64,000 nucleotides of DNA from Typha latifolia (Eukaryota > Streptophyta > Magnoliopsida > Poales > Typhaceae). The notes below the pieces were generated by a model. The model made no database searches, was not told where the DNA came from, and worked only from the letters and a program-made list of their open reading frames with translations. The stretch is from NCBI GenBank assembly GCA_019914945.1, contig CM034109.1:2108001-2172000 (forward strand). Direction: 5' to 3'. This document shows, piece by piece, positions 24,136 to 34,239 of the stretch. A program made the translations under genes and the position numbers. Within the stretch, counting starts at the first letter, position 1. Each line of letters begins with the position of its first letter.

Positions 24136-24429
24136 AGAAAGGGAGGTAGCTGCCATCAAGCTAACACGGAAGTGGGAAGAAGTGGTCAACTTCAATCCCT
24201 AACAACATGGAATAAGTCATACAAATAATAAAAGTCTGATCGCTGGCCTGCAAGGTGTGGACTTGGTCGATCCTTTGGTTAAATACTAGGTAAATAATGT
24301 TTGATTTGATGTAGTCATGCATAACTATTTCTACGCGGAGAAAATGAATTAAATTTTAATACAACAAGAGAGCTTCATCAACTTATCTGGAAGAACGCAT
24401 TGATGAGCTTTATGTGAAATACTACGTGT

Positions 24430-25011
24430 AATCTTGAAATAGTTATATATGGATTATATTGGAAAATATTTTTCCTGTTATTTTTATTATTTATGTTGAT
24501 TAAATTGAAGTAATCTCCTGATGCTTTTAATGGTAATCTTTATGCCTCTATTTAATGTGAGTATTTTTTTATCTCAGTGATAATTACTAAGCAAATCCAA
24601 TGCAGCTTTGTGTTTCTGTTGTTTGCTCTGGAATATTTTATCTGGTTGATGGTTTCTGGAAAGTTGTTTTGTTGAGTATCAACTCATGCAAGATTGTTTG
24701 AGATGTTTTGAAAATTTTTGAGTATCGCCTTAAAGGTAGTGCAGCTTAGTAAGAATATGGGATTCCTAATTACTCCTTGCAGATGCTGGAATTCATGATT
24801 CAGTTTTGATTATAGGCTAACGTGGATGATTCGTTTGCTATTTTCATGTCTTGAGTTTGTAATTACCTCAGTCACTGTGGCTTGTTTTCTAAACATTTTG
24901 TTGGTAATCTTGCTGTATGCAGCCCATATATATATATATCCATATATTTTAAGCAATGTTAGGTTCAAAGTTATAACCGGAGTCATTCACTCATTTGAAT
25001 TGCTCTCTTGA
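24430..25011. other. Spacer upstream of GLP copy a
   Basis: AT-rich with no gene or recognised repeat. A 61-codon frame at 24,826-25,011 is hydrophobic but has no support. Confidence 0.35.
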
Positions 25012-25016
25012 GAATT

Positions 25017-25845
25017 TGAAGCGATCCAAGTCAGATAGAATCACATCATAGGAATATTAGGCTCGATGAATCAAATCTAAATATCTTATTTATTCTGCTT
25101 TTATAGTTTAGTTAGAGTCTAAGTGGATTAGAGTTTATTTAATTTGCTAAATTCAGTTCACTTAACTTCTGTGTAGTTTCAAAAAAATATTCTACAATAT
25201 TTAGGAGTTGTTCGAATATTATACTTGGAGAAGATCGAGACTTCCTGATGTACATATTTTGTATTCAAGGTTTTTCGAGATTAGAACTTTATCTTTGGAA
25301 GAACAAAGAAATATTTTGAGAAAGATAAGGAAGGCTGATTTAGCTAAGTCATGTTTATCTCTAAGTCAAGTTTATCATTAATATAAGCTAATAAAGTAAA
25401 TCTTAATAAAAGGGTTAGCCTCTATAAATATATGGAGTGCCACTCTAATTGATTATCATTGAATTAAAGCATTGGATGAATCTGAGTTTAGCTAAATATT
25501 TCTTATTATCCTTATCTTTTATCGTAGTCATTATATCGTCTTTATCTTCATAGGAGTAGATCATAACCGTAGAACCCTTTCAAGCATCCAAACCCTGGCC
25601 ACCACCTTCCTTCAGTAGCCACCCCGCTTTACGCCCATCCACCATTACCGACGATCGCCACAATGTCGATTAATTACTATTCTACCCTACTTCAACCTTG
25701 CTCTACTATTTTAAACATAACTTTCCATCTAGATCTCTGACTGACTTTATTCCAAATCCATTAGATCCGGGACTTCTGAGATTACCACTCTTCAAACTCT
25801 TCGGATCATTCTATGGACGGATAGTTCCAAATCTGGTTCGTAACA
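25017..25845 (+). mobile_element. Solo LTR (family B) with target duplication
   Basis: The LTR starts TGAAGCGATCC and ends GTAACA, and is flanked by GAATT on both sides (25,012-25,016 and 25,846-25,850). This 5 bp target-site duplication marks an intact solo insertion. It contains a 'cctctataaatatat' TATA-like signal at about 25,420-25,434. The family recurs at 13.2, 26.5-29.6, 34.6-35.5, 49.1-49.7, 52.0-52.6 and 61.6-62.1 kb. Confidence 0.8.
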
Positions 25846-25850
25846 GAATT

Positions 25851-26540
25851 GAAACTTCTAGTTTAAGCAATGGATGGCTTAGAGATTAACTAGCAATCTG
25901 CTTGACAATACTAATCTTCTCTTTTCCAAAATTGAATTTCCTTATTGACTAATTTATTAATTAGAAGTATTTTCCTTGAATTTTTGAATTAGAATTCAAA
26001 TTCCTTGTGTGTTTAAATCAAATTTGAATTGCACTTGAAATTGTATGAAATTGTTTTTTCTATTACTTGATAAGTTTCAATTTATGGACTTTTAGTTTAA
26101 TAATTAAATTAATGTCATCAATTAATTTTTGCATATTTTCTTCAAAGTATATCACTACTGAGTTGGTTTGTTTGAAAGATTGGAAAAATGTGTATGTTGG
26201 GATGTTTGAACAAACAATTATATTGAAAGTTGTAATCTTGAATATTATACTGTTTAAATTGTAGTTGAATTGGTGGTCACTTTGTTGAATATTTTTTGAG
26301 TCTTGGCGTAGTTTTGTTACTATTACCATGTGAAAAGAGTTTATTGAAAAGTCTAAGCATGTTTATTATGAAATGTTTTAATTGAATTTCAAAACTACAA
26401 TAGATGTGTAGAAGTTGCACCTTACAAAATGGGCATTCATTATTTGATATATCATATTCTTCATAATGTTGCATATGCTGAGTGATAGATGTGTAGAAGT
26501 TTATCATGTCCATTTATTTGAGGATGATTCTAAGATTTGG
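25851..26540. other. AT-rich spacer
   Basis: Low-GC sequence. Frames of 65-88 codons on both strands overlap one another and are AT-driven. No gene or repeat is recognised. Confidence 0.4.
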
Positions 26541-26546
26541 AGGGGT

Positions 26547-29500
26547 TGTAATTCTGAAAATCCCAGATCTAATAGCTTTTGAAGTAAATCAGAGATCCAG
26601 ATGGAAAGTTATTATTAAAATAGTGGAGATAGGTTATATAGGGCAAAACGGTAAATATCCGACGTTGCGGCGGTCACTGGAGGGTGGCGGACGGCTAAGG
26701 GTGGTGGTGGACAGCTGTAACGTAGGGTGGCTGCTAGAGGAAGGTGGTGGCTAGGGTTTGGAAGTTTTGGACATTCTACGGCTATAATCTACTTCTAGAA
26801 AGGTAAAGACGATTGAATGGCTACAATAAAATGGTAAATACGATAATAAGAAAATAATTAAACTCAGTTAATTCTCAATGCTTGGATTCTTAGATTCTTC
26901 AACAAAGAAGCCCGAGCCTTCTATATACAGAGGTGGGGTACAATGAGTTCTACTCGGATTTAGCCCTAAAAGCTTATACGACTTGAACTAGTACTTGCCT
27001 TAGACTAACCCAAAAGGCTTATATAACTCGATTTAGTACTTGCCTTAGATTAATCCTAAAGGCTTAGAAGACTCAAATTAGTACTTGTCTTAAAGGCTTA
27101 CATGACTTAATTGAACTTATCTTAAGGACTTACATAAGCATGAATCAATTAAAAGATAAATATGCTCGATCTATCAAGCCCAATGCCCTCATGATGCGAT
27201 CCGATGATACGATCTCCCATTTTGGCTAAGGTTCAATCTCTTCCAATTCTCTAATCTGGACTAGATCTGGCATGGAATTTTGTAAATAGATCCCGAAAGA
27301 TACCACCGTCGGATCGACATGAAATTTTGATATGTTGTATCCCTAGAAAAGAGATTTCTAACAAATTAAGTTTTAGGCGAATCGGATGTGGAGATCTCGA
27401 GATATCATCCGATTAGTGGACGGACATCAGAGGGTTTAATCAGGATCCGTGGATGGAGGCATGAGATCCTAGGTGATGGTGGTTGGAGGCAGACCGACGT
27501 TAATAGGGTGGCACCGATGAAAAATGGTGGTGGAAGGGTTATGGTTAATGGAAGGGTTAGGGCAAGTGTTGGATAGATTGGAAGAAGGGGAAGGAGAGGG
27601 CCACCCCTAAGGAACTAGGGAATCAGCTGGTCGAGGGAAGTTAGAAGCTGCGTCACCGGGGATTAAGAGAACGAGAGCGAAGAAGACGAAGGAGGCAAGG
27701 CAAAAACTCAATTCATCAATAATGACTCTATGGTTGCCATCCACATCCTTCAGAGGCTAACCAAACAATTCAAAAATAACCCTAAACAGTATATTTTTGC
27801 CGACCGCATTCGAACGTGCTCGATCACGTTCGAACACACATTTTATGTTCTCTGTATGTGCGAACACGATGCAGGCATTCGCAGATGCGTTCGAATGCCT
27901 CCATCCGCGTTCAAACGCGACACATATTTCGCGTTCTCTATTTTTGCAAACCTGATGTAGGCGTTTACAAGCGCGTTCGAACGCACTCCATCCGCATTCG
28001 AACGCAAAATACAGAAAACTTATTTTTCTATAAAATAAACACTAAAATAAGAATAAAAGACACTCCTAAAGTGTATCCATGCTCAAGGCATCCTCGGTGA
28101 AGTCTGAATCGTATCAATCTACCACACTTTCATACACCTTGTCCTCAAGGTGACTTGAGTCAAATTTACTGTGTTCGGTGGGTCATCCTCAATCAAACTT
28201 GGATACTTGTTCTCCTACTTGCCCAAGGTGGGATTCGGGTCTGTCTACATTGAATCCACTTGGTCTCAGGTGGTCGAACCAATTGACTCAATATCAATTC
28301 AGCAATAAAAATCTGGTGCATCTAATTGCGCTTGGGAGGTCGAGTTAGATGTAGTTGGTGGATCCAGATTAGTTCCTCCTAGTGACTCGAGTTAAGTTCA
28401 ACCAGTCGAACTGATTGTTGGTTGTGTTCATAATCATTCTGCCCACTCCATGGATTATGATTAAAGTCAAATGTATCTTGGTATAAGCAAACTTGACTTA
28501 AGTCTAGTAGAGGGTTTTTGATCATGTCCCTTATTTGACTTAATTGAGTCCCCAAGTCTAAAGATGACTCACACTTGACTTGACCCCTTTGGCTCTTAGG
28601 TCCAACCCAGCTCATGTCTAGCAATTCAACCTGGCTTGATATGATCTCCTCTTTTGGCTAAGGTTCGATCTCTTCCAATTCTCTGATTTGGACTAGATCT
28701 AACACATAAATTTGTAAATAGATCTCGAAAGATGCCGCTGTCGGATTGACGTGAAATTTTGATATGTTGTAGCCTCAGAAAAGAGCTTTCCAACAAATTA
28801 AGTATTAGGCAAATCGGATGTGGGAATCTCGAGATATCATCCGATTAGTGGACGAACATCAGGGGGTTTGATCAAGATCCATGGATGGAGGCACGAGATC
28901 CTGGGTGATGGTAGTTGGAGGCGGATTGGCGTTAATGGGGTGGCACCGATGAAAAGTGATGGTGGAAGGGTTATGGTTGATGGAAGGGTTAGAGCAAGTG
29001 TTGGATAGATTGGAAGAAAGAGGAGGAGAGGGCCACCCCTAAGGGATTAGGGTGATTGGCTGGTCGAGGGAGCTTAGAAACGGCATCGCCGAGGATTGAG
29101 AGAACGAGAGCGAAAAAGACGAAGAAGGCAAGGCAAAAACTCAATTCATCAATAATGACTCTATGATTGCCATCCACATCCTTTAGAGGCTAACCTAACA
29201 ATTCAAAAATAACCCTAAACAGTACATTTTCACCGATCGAGTTCGAACGCGCCCGACGCACATTTTGCGTTCTTTGTATGTGCGAACGCGATGCAGGCGT
29301 TCGTAGGCGCGTTCAAACGCACCAAATCGCGTTCGAACGCACATTTCACGTTCTCTGTTTTTGCGAACCTGATGCAGGCATTTACAAGCGCGTTCGAACG
29401 CACTCCATCCACGTTCGAACGCGACATACAAAAAAATTATTTTTCTATGAAATAAATACTAAACAAGAATAAAAGACACCCCTAAAGTATATCCATGCTC

Positions 29501-29555
29501 GAGACATTCTCGGTGAAGTCCGAATCGTTTCATCCGATCTGACCTGGTTCACATC
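26547..29555 (-). mobile_element. LTR family B copy split by a nested element
   Basis: From 26,547 the stretch matches the family B LTRs at 34,566 and 51,974 ('aaacggtaaatatccgac', 'ggtggtggtgga', 'aaagacgatt', serial 'cttatatgact' phrases). It runs to 'gatgcgatccga' at 27,204 and resumes at 29,533 with 'tccgatctgacctgg', reaching 'cacatca'. The interruption is the element at 27,205-29,532. Confidence 0.65.
27205..29532 (-). mobile_element. Compact LTR element nested in LTR B, with TSD
   Basis: Two long direct repeats, 27,205-28,116 and 28,637-29,532 (about 900 bp each), both start TGATAYGATC and end ATCGTWTCA. They flank only ~520 bp of internal DNA. TCCGA target duplications lie at 27,200-27,204 and 29,533-29,537. 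The internal part has no gag or pol, only an 81-codon - strand frame with no match, so the element is non-autonomous. The LTRs carry clusters of TTCGAACGC palindromes (27,800-28,010 and 29,235-29,425), as in family A. Orientation is inferred from that similarity. Confidence 0.75.
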
Positions 29556-30050
29556 AGAAACTATCTTGCATTTGAAGAATTATCCATTGTTCTAGTCAAC
29601 TGTATTTCAATTTTCATATTAGGCAAATTGGATTTTCAGATTAAGACCTTGCAAGATAAATAATATTTGACATGTAAACACATAACCATGTCTAGATGAC
29701 ATCATTTATATGGAACACTAAGTCTATAGATGCATATTATGTTTCTACAGTGAATTGATTAATCGGGAGTTTTCATCTTTATGCATAGATTGCTGGTCAA
29801 AGATTTTTTTTGTATTTGTATTCGATTCTTATTCGATTTGTATTCATATTTAATTAAGATTTGATCAGTATCTATTTAATATCTATTATGTATCCGAAAA
29901 CTATTCGTATCCCTTTAGTTAGGATATAGATTTGAATTTTGCTATCCGTCCAAAACAAATATTTGAATTCATATCTAAGTAAAATTATAGATCAGAATGT
30001 GAATTGAGTACTATCTGATCCATATATCAGAGTTGTTTTCACCCCTACTT
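29540..30050. other. Spacer with possible hAT MITE end
   Basis: The segment 29,800-30,044 has 'tgtattcgattcttattcg' words and ends 'gttttcacccctac', like the 3' end of the hAT-type MITE at 60,034-60,582. The other end is not clear. Confidence 0.3.
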
Positions 30051-30820
30051 GTATATATAAATTTTTGTTCCTGTAATGAGCATTATGTTAGGATCAACAT
30101 TGATTGAGAGAGCTTGGTTTATTTGTGAATTGCAACCTAAAATATTTTCTCGATTTTTAGAACAAAAAGAAGGAATATTTAATTATTTGCTAGAAGTTGT
30201 TTTCTTAATTAGAACGTAAAAGAATACCTAAATTAGGAAATGTGAACACGTGCAATCTTGAATCTAGTAGAGCTCCATCAAAATATGGTATAAAAACTCA
30301 CAATTCAACCCTCTTTTTTTCTATAATTCTTGTTTAACACCGTGACGTTATTTAGACTAACTAATATTGACCAAATTAATAAAATACCCTCACAACTACT
30401 TTTCCTCCTCTCTGCCCCTACTTTGAAAAAGGCATGGTTGCAAATGATGAACTTGAAATTCCTCTGAGTTATATTTATACAGATTCTCCTTCCTATCTTT
30501 TATTCAGCTCCTCCGAATTGCTACAAAGTGTAGTTGATATTTGATAAGCGTTCAGACTAAAATTTGAAAAATCACCAACTCGCCGGGTGCCTTCCACATG
30601 ATGTTACTCACGTGAGGTTACATAGACGCCGAGAGGACTAGCAACATACGATTAATACTGCATAAGAATAAAATAGTGAAAATTAAAAGAGTTCATAGGC
30701 CACAATAAATCTGTAAAAAGTACAAAAGTGGGCAGAAACTTTAAATACAAGAATACATGCTAAAAAATAAGATAAAATAATAAAAAGAAACATAACCACT
30801 AATAAAATATTTATACAAAA
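30051..30820. other. Gene-free spacer
   Basis: AT-rich with no frame above 60 codons and no repeat recognised. Confidence 0.4.
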
Positions 30821-30824
30821 AATG

Positions 30825-31185
30825 ATAAAGGGTAACCACTTTGTACTTATGCCTAAAATTGATTTACCCTCTATACTTTAAAAAGTCTTAAATCTGTCAT
30901 TGTACTTATGACTTTTGTGAACTATTAGTTTTTTAGTCAAATTTAATTAAATATCATAACTATTTTAGTCATTTAGCGGCATTACCTAAAAAATTCGCAT
31001 GTTTTGCCTAATAAACACGATGTGGTATTTTAGTCAGTTTGACGGCGCTTAGCTAAGTTTGATAAAAAAAATTAACGGTTACATTTTAATTATAAGTATA
31101 AGGATAGGTTTGAGAAATTTTAAGGTACAGTAGAGTAAAATAATTTTAGGTATAATTATAAGGTAGCAAAATATATTTAATCCAA
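30825..31185. mobile_element. MITE with ~40 bp inverted ends
   Basis: The left end 'ctttgtacttatgcctaaaa' and its following 'ttgatttaccctcta' pair with the reverse complement of the right end ('agtaaaataattttaggta', 'taattataaggtagc'). There is no coding capacity. Confidence 0.5.
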
Positions 31186-32127
31186 AATTAAAATATGCTT
31201 AACGCATTACTAGGTGAACTGCTAGTAGGCTAGCATGTAAACCTTATAGCAACGATTGTCGATCTATAATATATGACAAATATGGATGAGCTCAATGCTC
31301 TGCAAGTGGTATTATAACTAGCAGGATAAAATTAATATAAATACAGTCAGCATGAAAAGTGCATGAATAGCTAAATAATTGAACATCATAATAGCAATAA
31401 GTCAAGCACACAAATACTTTAGTTAACATTGTCCGACCAAACACATGCTAACTCGTTGCAACCCCATCCTAACTACTAGCAATAAGTCATACATGAGCAT
31501 GCTAGCATGGATGCATAGAAATCACAGTAAATGCAGTCATATTAATCATCAAGGTAAATCAATCTATGCATCAACAAATGCTAAGACTGCCATGTCATAT
31601 GTGAACCGTTCTAGTCGTCAACCTAGCACATCATATCTATTGATTCTGCAAGAGAAGATGGTCCATTTTTGCCTGGAGACACTAAATTTCTTAGTGATGA
31701 GAAGGCTCAAATTTAATTTGGGTTTGCTGCAAGGTTTGCACCATCATCTAGGAGGTCAATGATAAAATGCTAAGTTCATATCTAATTTTTAATATTTGAT
31801 AAATAATAAGGTTGTATTCATTTGTGTAATAAGGGTGGAATAGGCATAACTATTATGTTTTTAATACTAGAAGAAGAAGGCGTAATACTAGTATAAGCTA
31901 TTCTATTGTTTACTTTAATATTAGTATAAGGTGTAATAATTATATTAAATGTGATATAAGGTTGATATAAAAATAATGAAAATGTATTAGAAATTTGTGA
32001 TATTTTAAACCCAACGACGGAAATACCCTTGAGTATATGTTAAATAGTAAATAGTAGACTTTCCTGCAGGTTATAACTTTGCACTAACCCCATACTGTGC
32101 GAAGTTATAACCCCGCACTAGGGTATA
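31186..32127. other. Spacer; MITE-like end near 31.78 kb
   Basis: The 105-codon frame at 31,445-31,762 (+) matches nothing I know and lies in simple AT-rich DNA. From 31,780 the phrases 'aaggttgtattcatttgtg' and 'gggtggaatag' resemble the reversed end at 20.1 kb, suggesting a small DNA-transposon relic to about 32,000. Confidence 0.3.
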
Positions 32128-32613
32128 GTGTATCTAGTCGTTCGACTCAAAGAATGGTTATAAGCAAATTTTGCTTGAGCCAGCATGATCCCATTGACAG
32201 ATATTTTTACCGACCAATTATATTATTTCATGTGAAGTTGTAAACGCCAAACTAGTTAGGCATGAACATTTCTGTTACACTCGGTCAATCAGGTTACCAC
32301 CGACTGGGAAACATAGTTTTCAAGATAATATAGCTCTCATCAAATGTGTTCTTCCAGATAAGTTGATCTAGCTCTCTTGTTGTATTAAAACTTAATTCAT
32401 TTTATCCGTGTAGAAATAGTTACGCATGACTACATCAAATCAAACATTATTTGCTTAGTACTTTAATTAAAGGATCGACCAAGTCCACCACTTGCTGGCC
32501 ATTGTTCAGACTTTTAATTACTTTAATGACTTATTCCATGTTGTTAGGGATTAAACTTGACCACTTCTTTGCCCACTCCCTTGTCAGCTTGATGGCAACT
32601 ACCTCCCTTTCTC

Positions 32614-32620
32614 TATATAA
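32614..32620 (+). promoter_or_regulatory. TATA box of GLP copy b
   Basis: TATATAAACC, 120 bp before the ATG, with the upstream block GATGGCAACTACCTCCCTTT. AAACTTGACCAC (W-box core TTGACC) lies about 65 bp upstream of the TATA box. Confidence 0.7.
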
Positions 32621-32739
32621 ACCAGTCTTCTCCAACTTATTCCACCATCAAATATCATTGCAATCCATTGCTCAAAATCTCTCACATATATATTTGCTTC
32701 TTTTTACAGGTAGAGGAAGAGAAAGTACTACGTACCTAG

Positions 32740-33402
32740 ATGTCTTCCCACCACTTCCTCCTCGCTCTTCTAGTTTTAGCCTGCTCTCAAGCACTTGCGT
32801 CTGATCCTAGCCAGCTGCAGGACTTCTGTGTCGCAGAAAAGATGTCGCAAGTGTTTATGAATGGTTTTGCCTGCAAGGACCCAAAGAATGTCATGGCCGA
32901 AGATTTCTTCTTCTCTGGTCTCGACAAGACTGGCGATACCATGAATAAGGTTGGGTCTAACGTCACTGCAGTTAACGTCAATCAAATTGGAGGTCTGAAC
33001 ACATTGGGCATCTCCCTGGCTCGGGTAGACTTTGCTCCTTATGGTCTCAACCCTCCTCACATTCACCCACGGGCGACTGAGATACTTACGGTTCTAGAAG
33101 GCTCCCTTTATGTTGGCTTCGTCACCTCGAACCAGGCAAACCAAGAGAACAAGCTCTTCTCCAAGGTCCTCAGCAAGGGCGATGTGTTTGTCTTCCCCCA
33201 AGGTCTCATTCATTTCCAATACAACTACGGTACTTGCAATGCTGTAGCCATCGCAGCTCTGAGCAGCCAGAACCCGGGTGTAATTACTGTCGCAAATGCA
33301 GTCTTTGGCTCAACACCACCCATCTCTGATGATATTCTAGCCAAGGCATTTCAGGTAGACAAGAATGTAATCGATCGGATTCAAGCTCAATTCCAGACCT
33401 AA
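32740..33402 (+). CDS. Germin-like protein, copy b
   Basis: Full-length single-exon GLP with all four Mn ligands and both conserved cysteines intact. It is 220 aa because the stop codon used by the other copies is read as CAG here, adding Gln-Thr before TAA. It differs from copy a at the signal peptide (MSSHHFLL), Glu33, Met40 and Thr64, and has Asp66 in place of Asn66, so only the N74-VT sequon remains. Its C-terminal helix is KNVIDRIQ where copy a has KKIVDMIQ. It forms a close pair with copy d at 44.1 kb. The ATG follows the 'cgtaccTAG' leader motif, whose in-frame stop rules out a longer N-terminus. Confidence 0.93.
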   Translation: MSSHHFLLALLVLACSQALASDPSQLQDFCVAEKMSQVFMNGFACKDPKNVMAEDFFFSGLDKTGDTMNKVGSNVTAVNVNQIGGLNTLGISLARVDFAPYGLNPPHIHPRATEILTVLEGSLYVGFVTSNQANQENKLFSKVLSKGDVFVFPQGLIHFQYNYGTCNAVAIAALSSQNPGVITVANAVFGSTPPISDDILAKAFQVDKNVIDRIQAQFQT

Positions 33403-33536
33403 GGATACTCCACCTAGTGAGTTGGCGCAGCATGACGCTATGATTCTCTAATTAGTTCATTAAATATTTGTAATTTCTCTTTATCTGTTGTAATTATGTC
33501 TGTAGAATAAGGCATATGTGTGCATTTCATTCAACA

Positions 33537-33542
33537 AATAAA
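33537..33542 (+). terminator. Polyadenylation signal, GLP copy b
   Basis: AATAAA 135 bp after the stop codon, conserved in position with copy d. Confidence 0.55.
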
Positions 33543-33584
33543 AAGCATTATCTCTTTGTATACTATATTATATTTTGTGATTGA

Positions 33585-34225
33585 TAAATTTATGAGAAAG
33601 CATAGTCTTTCGTGATGTAAATTGTTTAAATTTTTTATAAATGTAAATAGCACAAACTCTTCCATTTGGCAATTAAAATTGAAGCTATTTTAATTTGAAA
33701 AATAGTGTTGTAGAAATTTTATTCGAAATTCATTCAAATGAGATTTACTTCCATTCAAACGAGACAAATTTGTTCGAATGGAATTCTTCAAAAAGCAACA
33801 TATTTCCAACATGGAAAATCCGTTCAAATAAAATCTTTTAGAGAGCAATATTTTTCAATGTGGAAAAGGTATTCAAATGAGATACACGTGAAACAATTAG
33901 GTGTTTAAACGATTTTTAACCCCTTCAAATCAAAAGATTGCTCTTTTCAATCCGAGTTGCCATCAAATTATGGCATTTTGGGAGCATATCTTTTAGGACT
34001 ATATAAAGGAAGTCTTAAGGAAAATAGGTAGATGTTTGGAGACTTAAAAATGTTTTGGGAGAGCAAAAAGAGAAGAGTTGGAATAGTTAAATGGTGAGGT
34101 TTTATATCACATTTTGATAGAGATGTACTAGATTCAAGATTGCTTATACTCTTACATCTCATATATTTTAGCTATTGTTTAGCATTTAAATTGTGAAAAC
34201 ATCATCTAGCAAGTAATTAAGTATT
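33585..34225 (+). mobile_element. Copia LTR (family D)
   Basis: It precedes a Copia gag relic. It ends near 'gcaagtaattaagtattatc' and is followed by 'tagtaccagagc', close to the tRNA-Met primer site TGGTATCAGAGC. A 'ctatataaagg' TATA motif lies at 34,001-34,011. The first ~330 bp belong to the duplicated GLP unit. Confidence 0.55.
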
Positions 34226-34239
34226 ATCAATTAGTACCA

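Larger units (their letters stand above)
21640..24425 (-). repeat. Inverted duplication, arm 1
   Basis: The reverse complement aligns with 36,275-38,412. It includes the GLP promoter ('gcgttcttccagataagtt'), the gene, the AATAAA region, the 'catccatgattgaacc'-like downstream segment and a hairpin MITE with TTTCACC ends. Arm 1 carries an extra ~960 bp (22,203-23,165) that is absent from arm 2. Confidence 0.8.
32128..33915 (+). repeat. Direct duplication, copy 1 (GLP b unit)
   Basis: The unit is nearly the same as 43,500-45,286. It starts in the gypsy-integrase-derived sequence 'gtatctagtcgttcgactca', then runs through promoter, GLP, AATAAA and the first part of an LTR (family D). The pair keeps a constant offset of 11,371 bp at the gene start. 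Confidence 0.85.

Noticed and set aside
31445..31762. 105-codon + strand frame as a possible novel gene
   Set aside because: Odd composition (many Ser, Asn, His), no promoter or homologue, and AT-rich repeat context.
32451..32804. 117-codon frame running through the GLP promoter and into the signal peptide in another frame (also at 43,822 and 53,845)
   Set aside because: It spans the TATA box and overlaps the real start; conservation is explained by the duplicated promoter.
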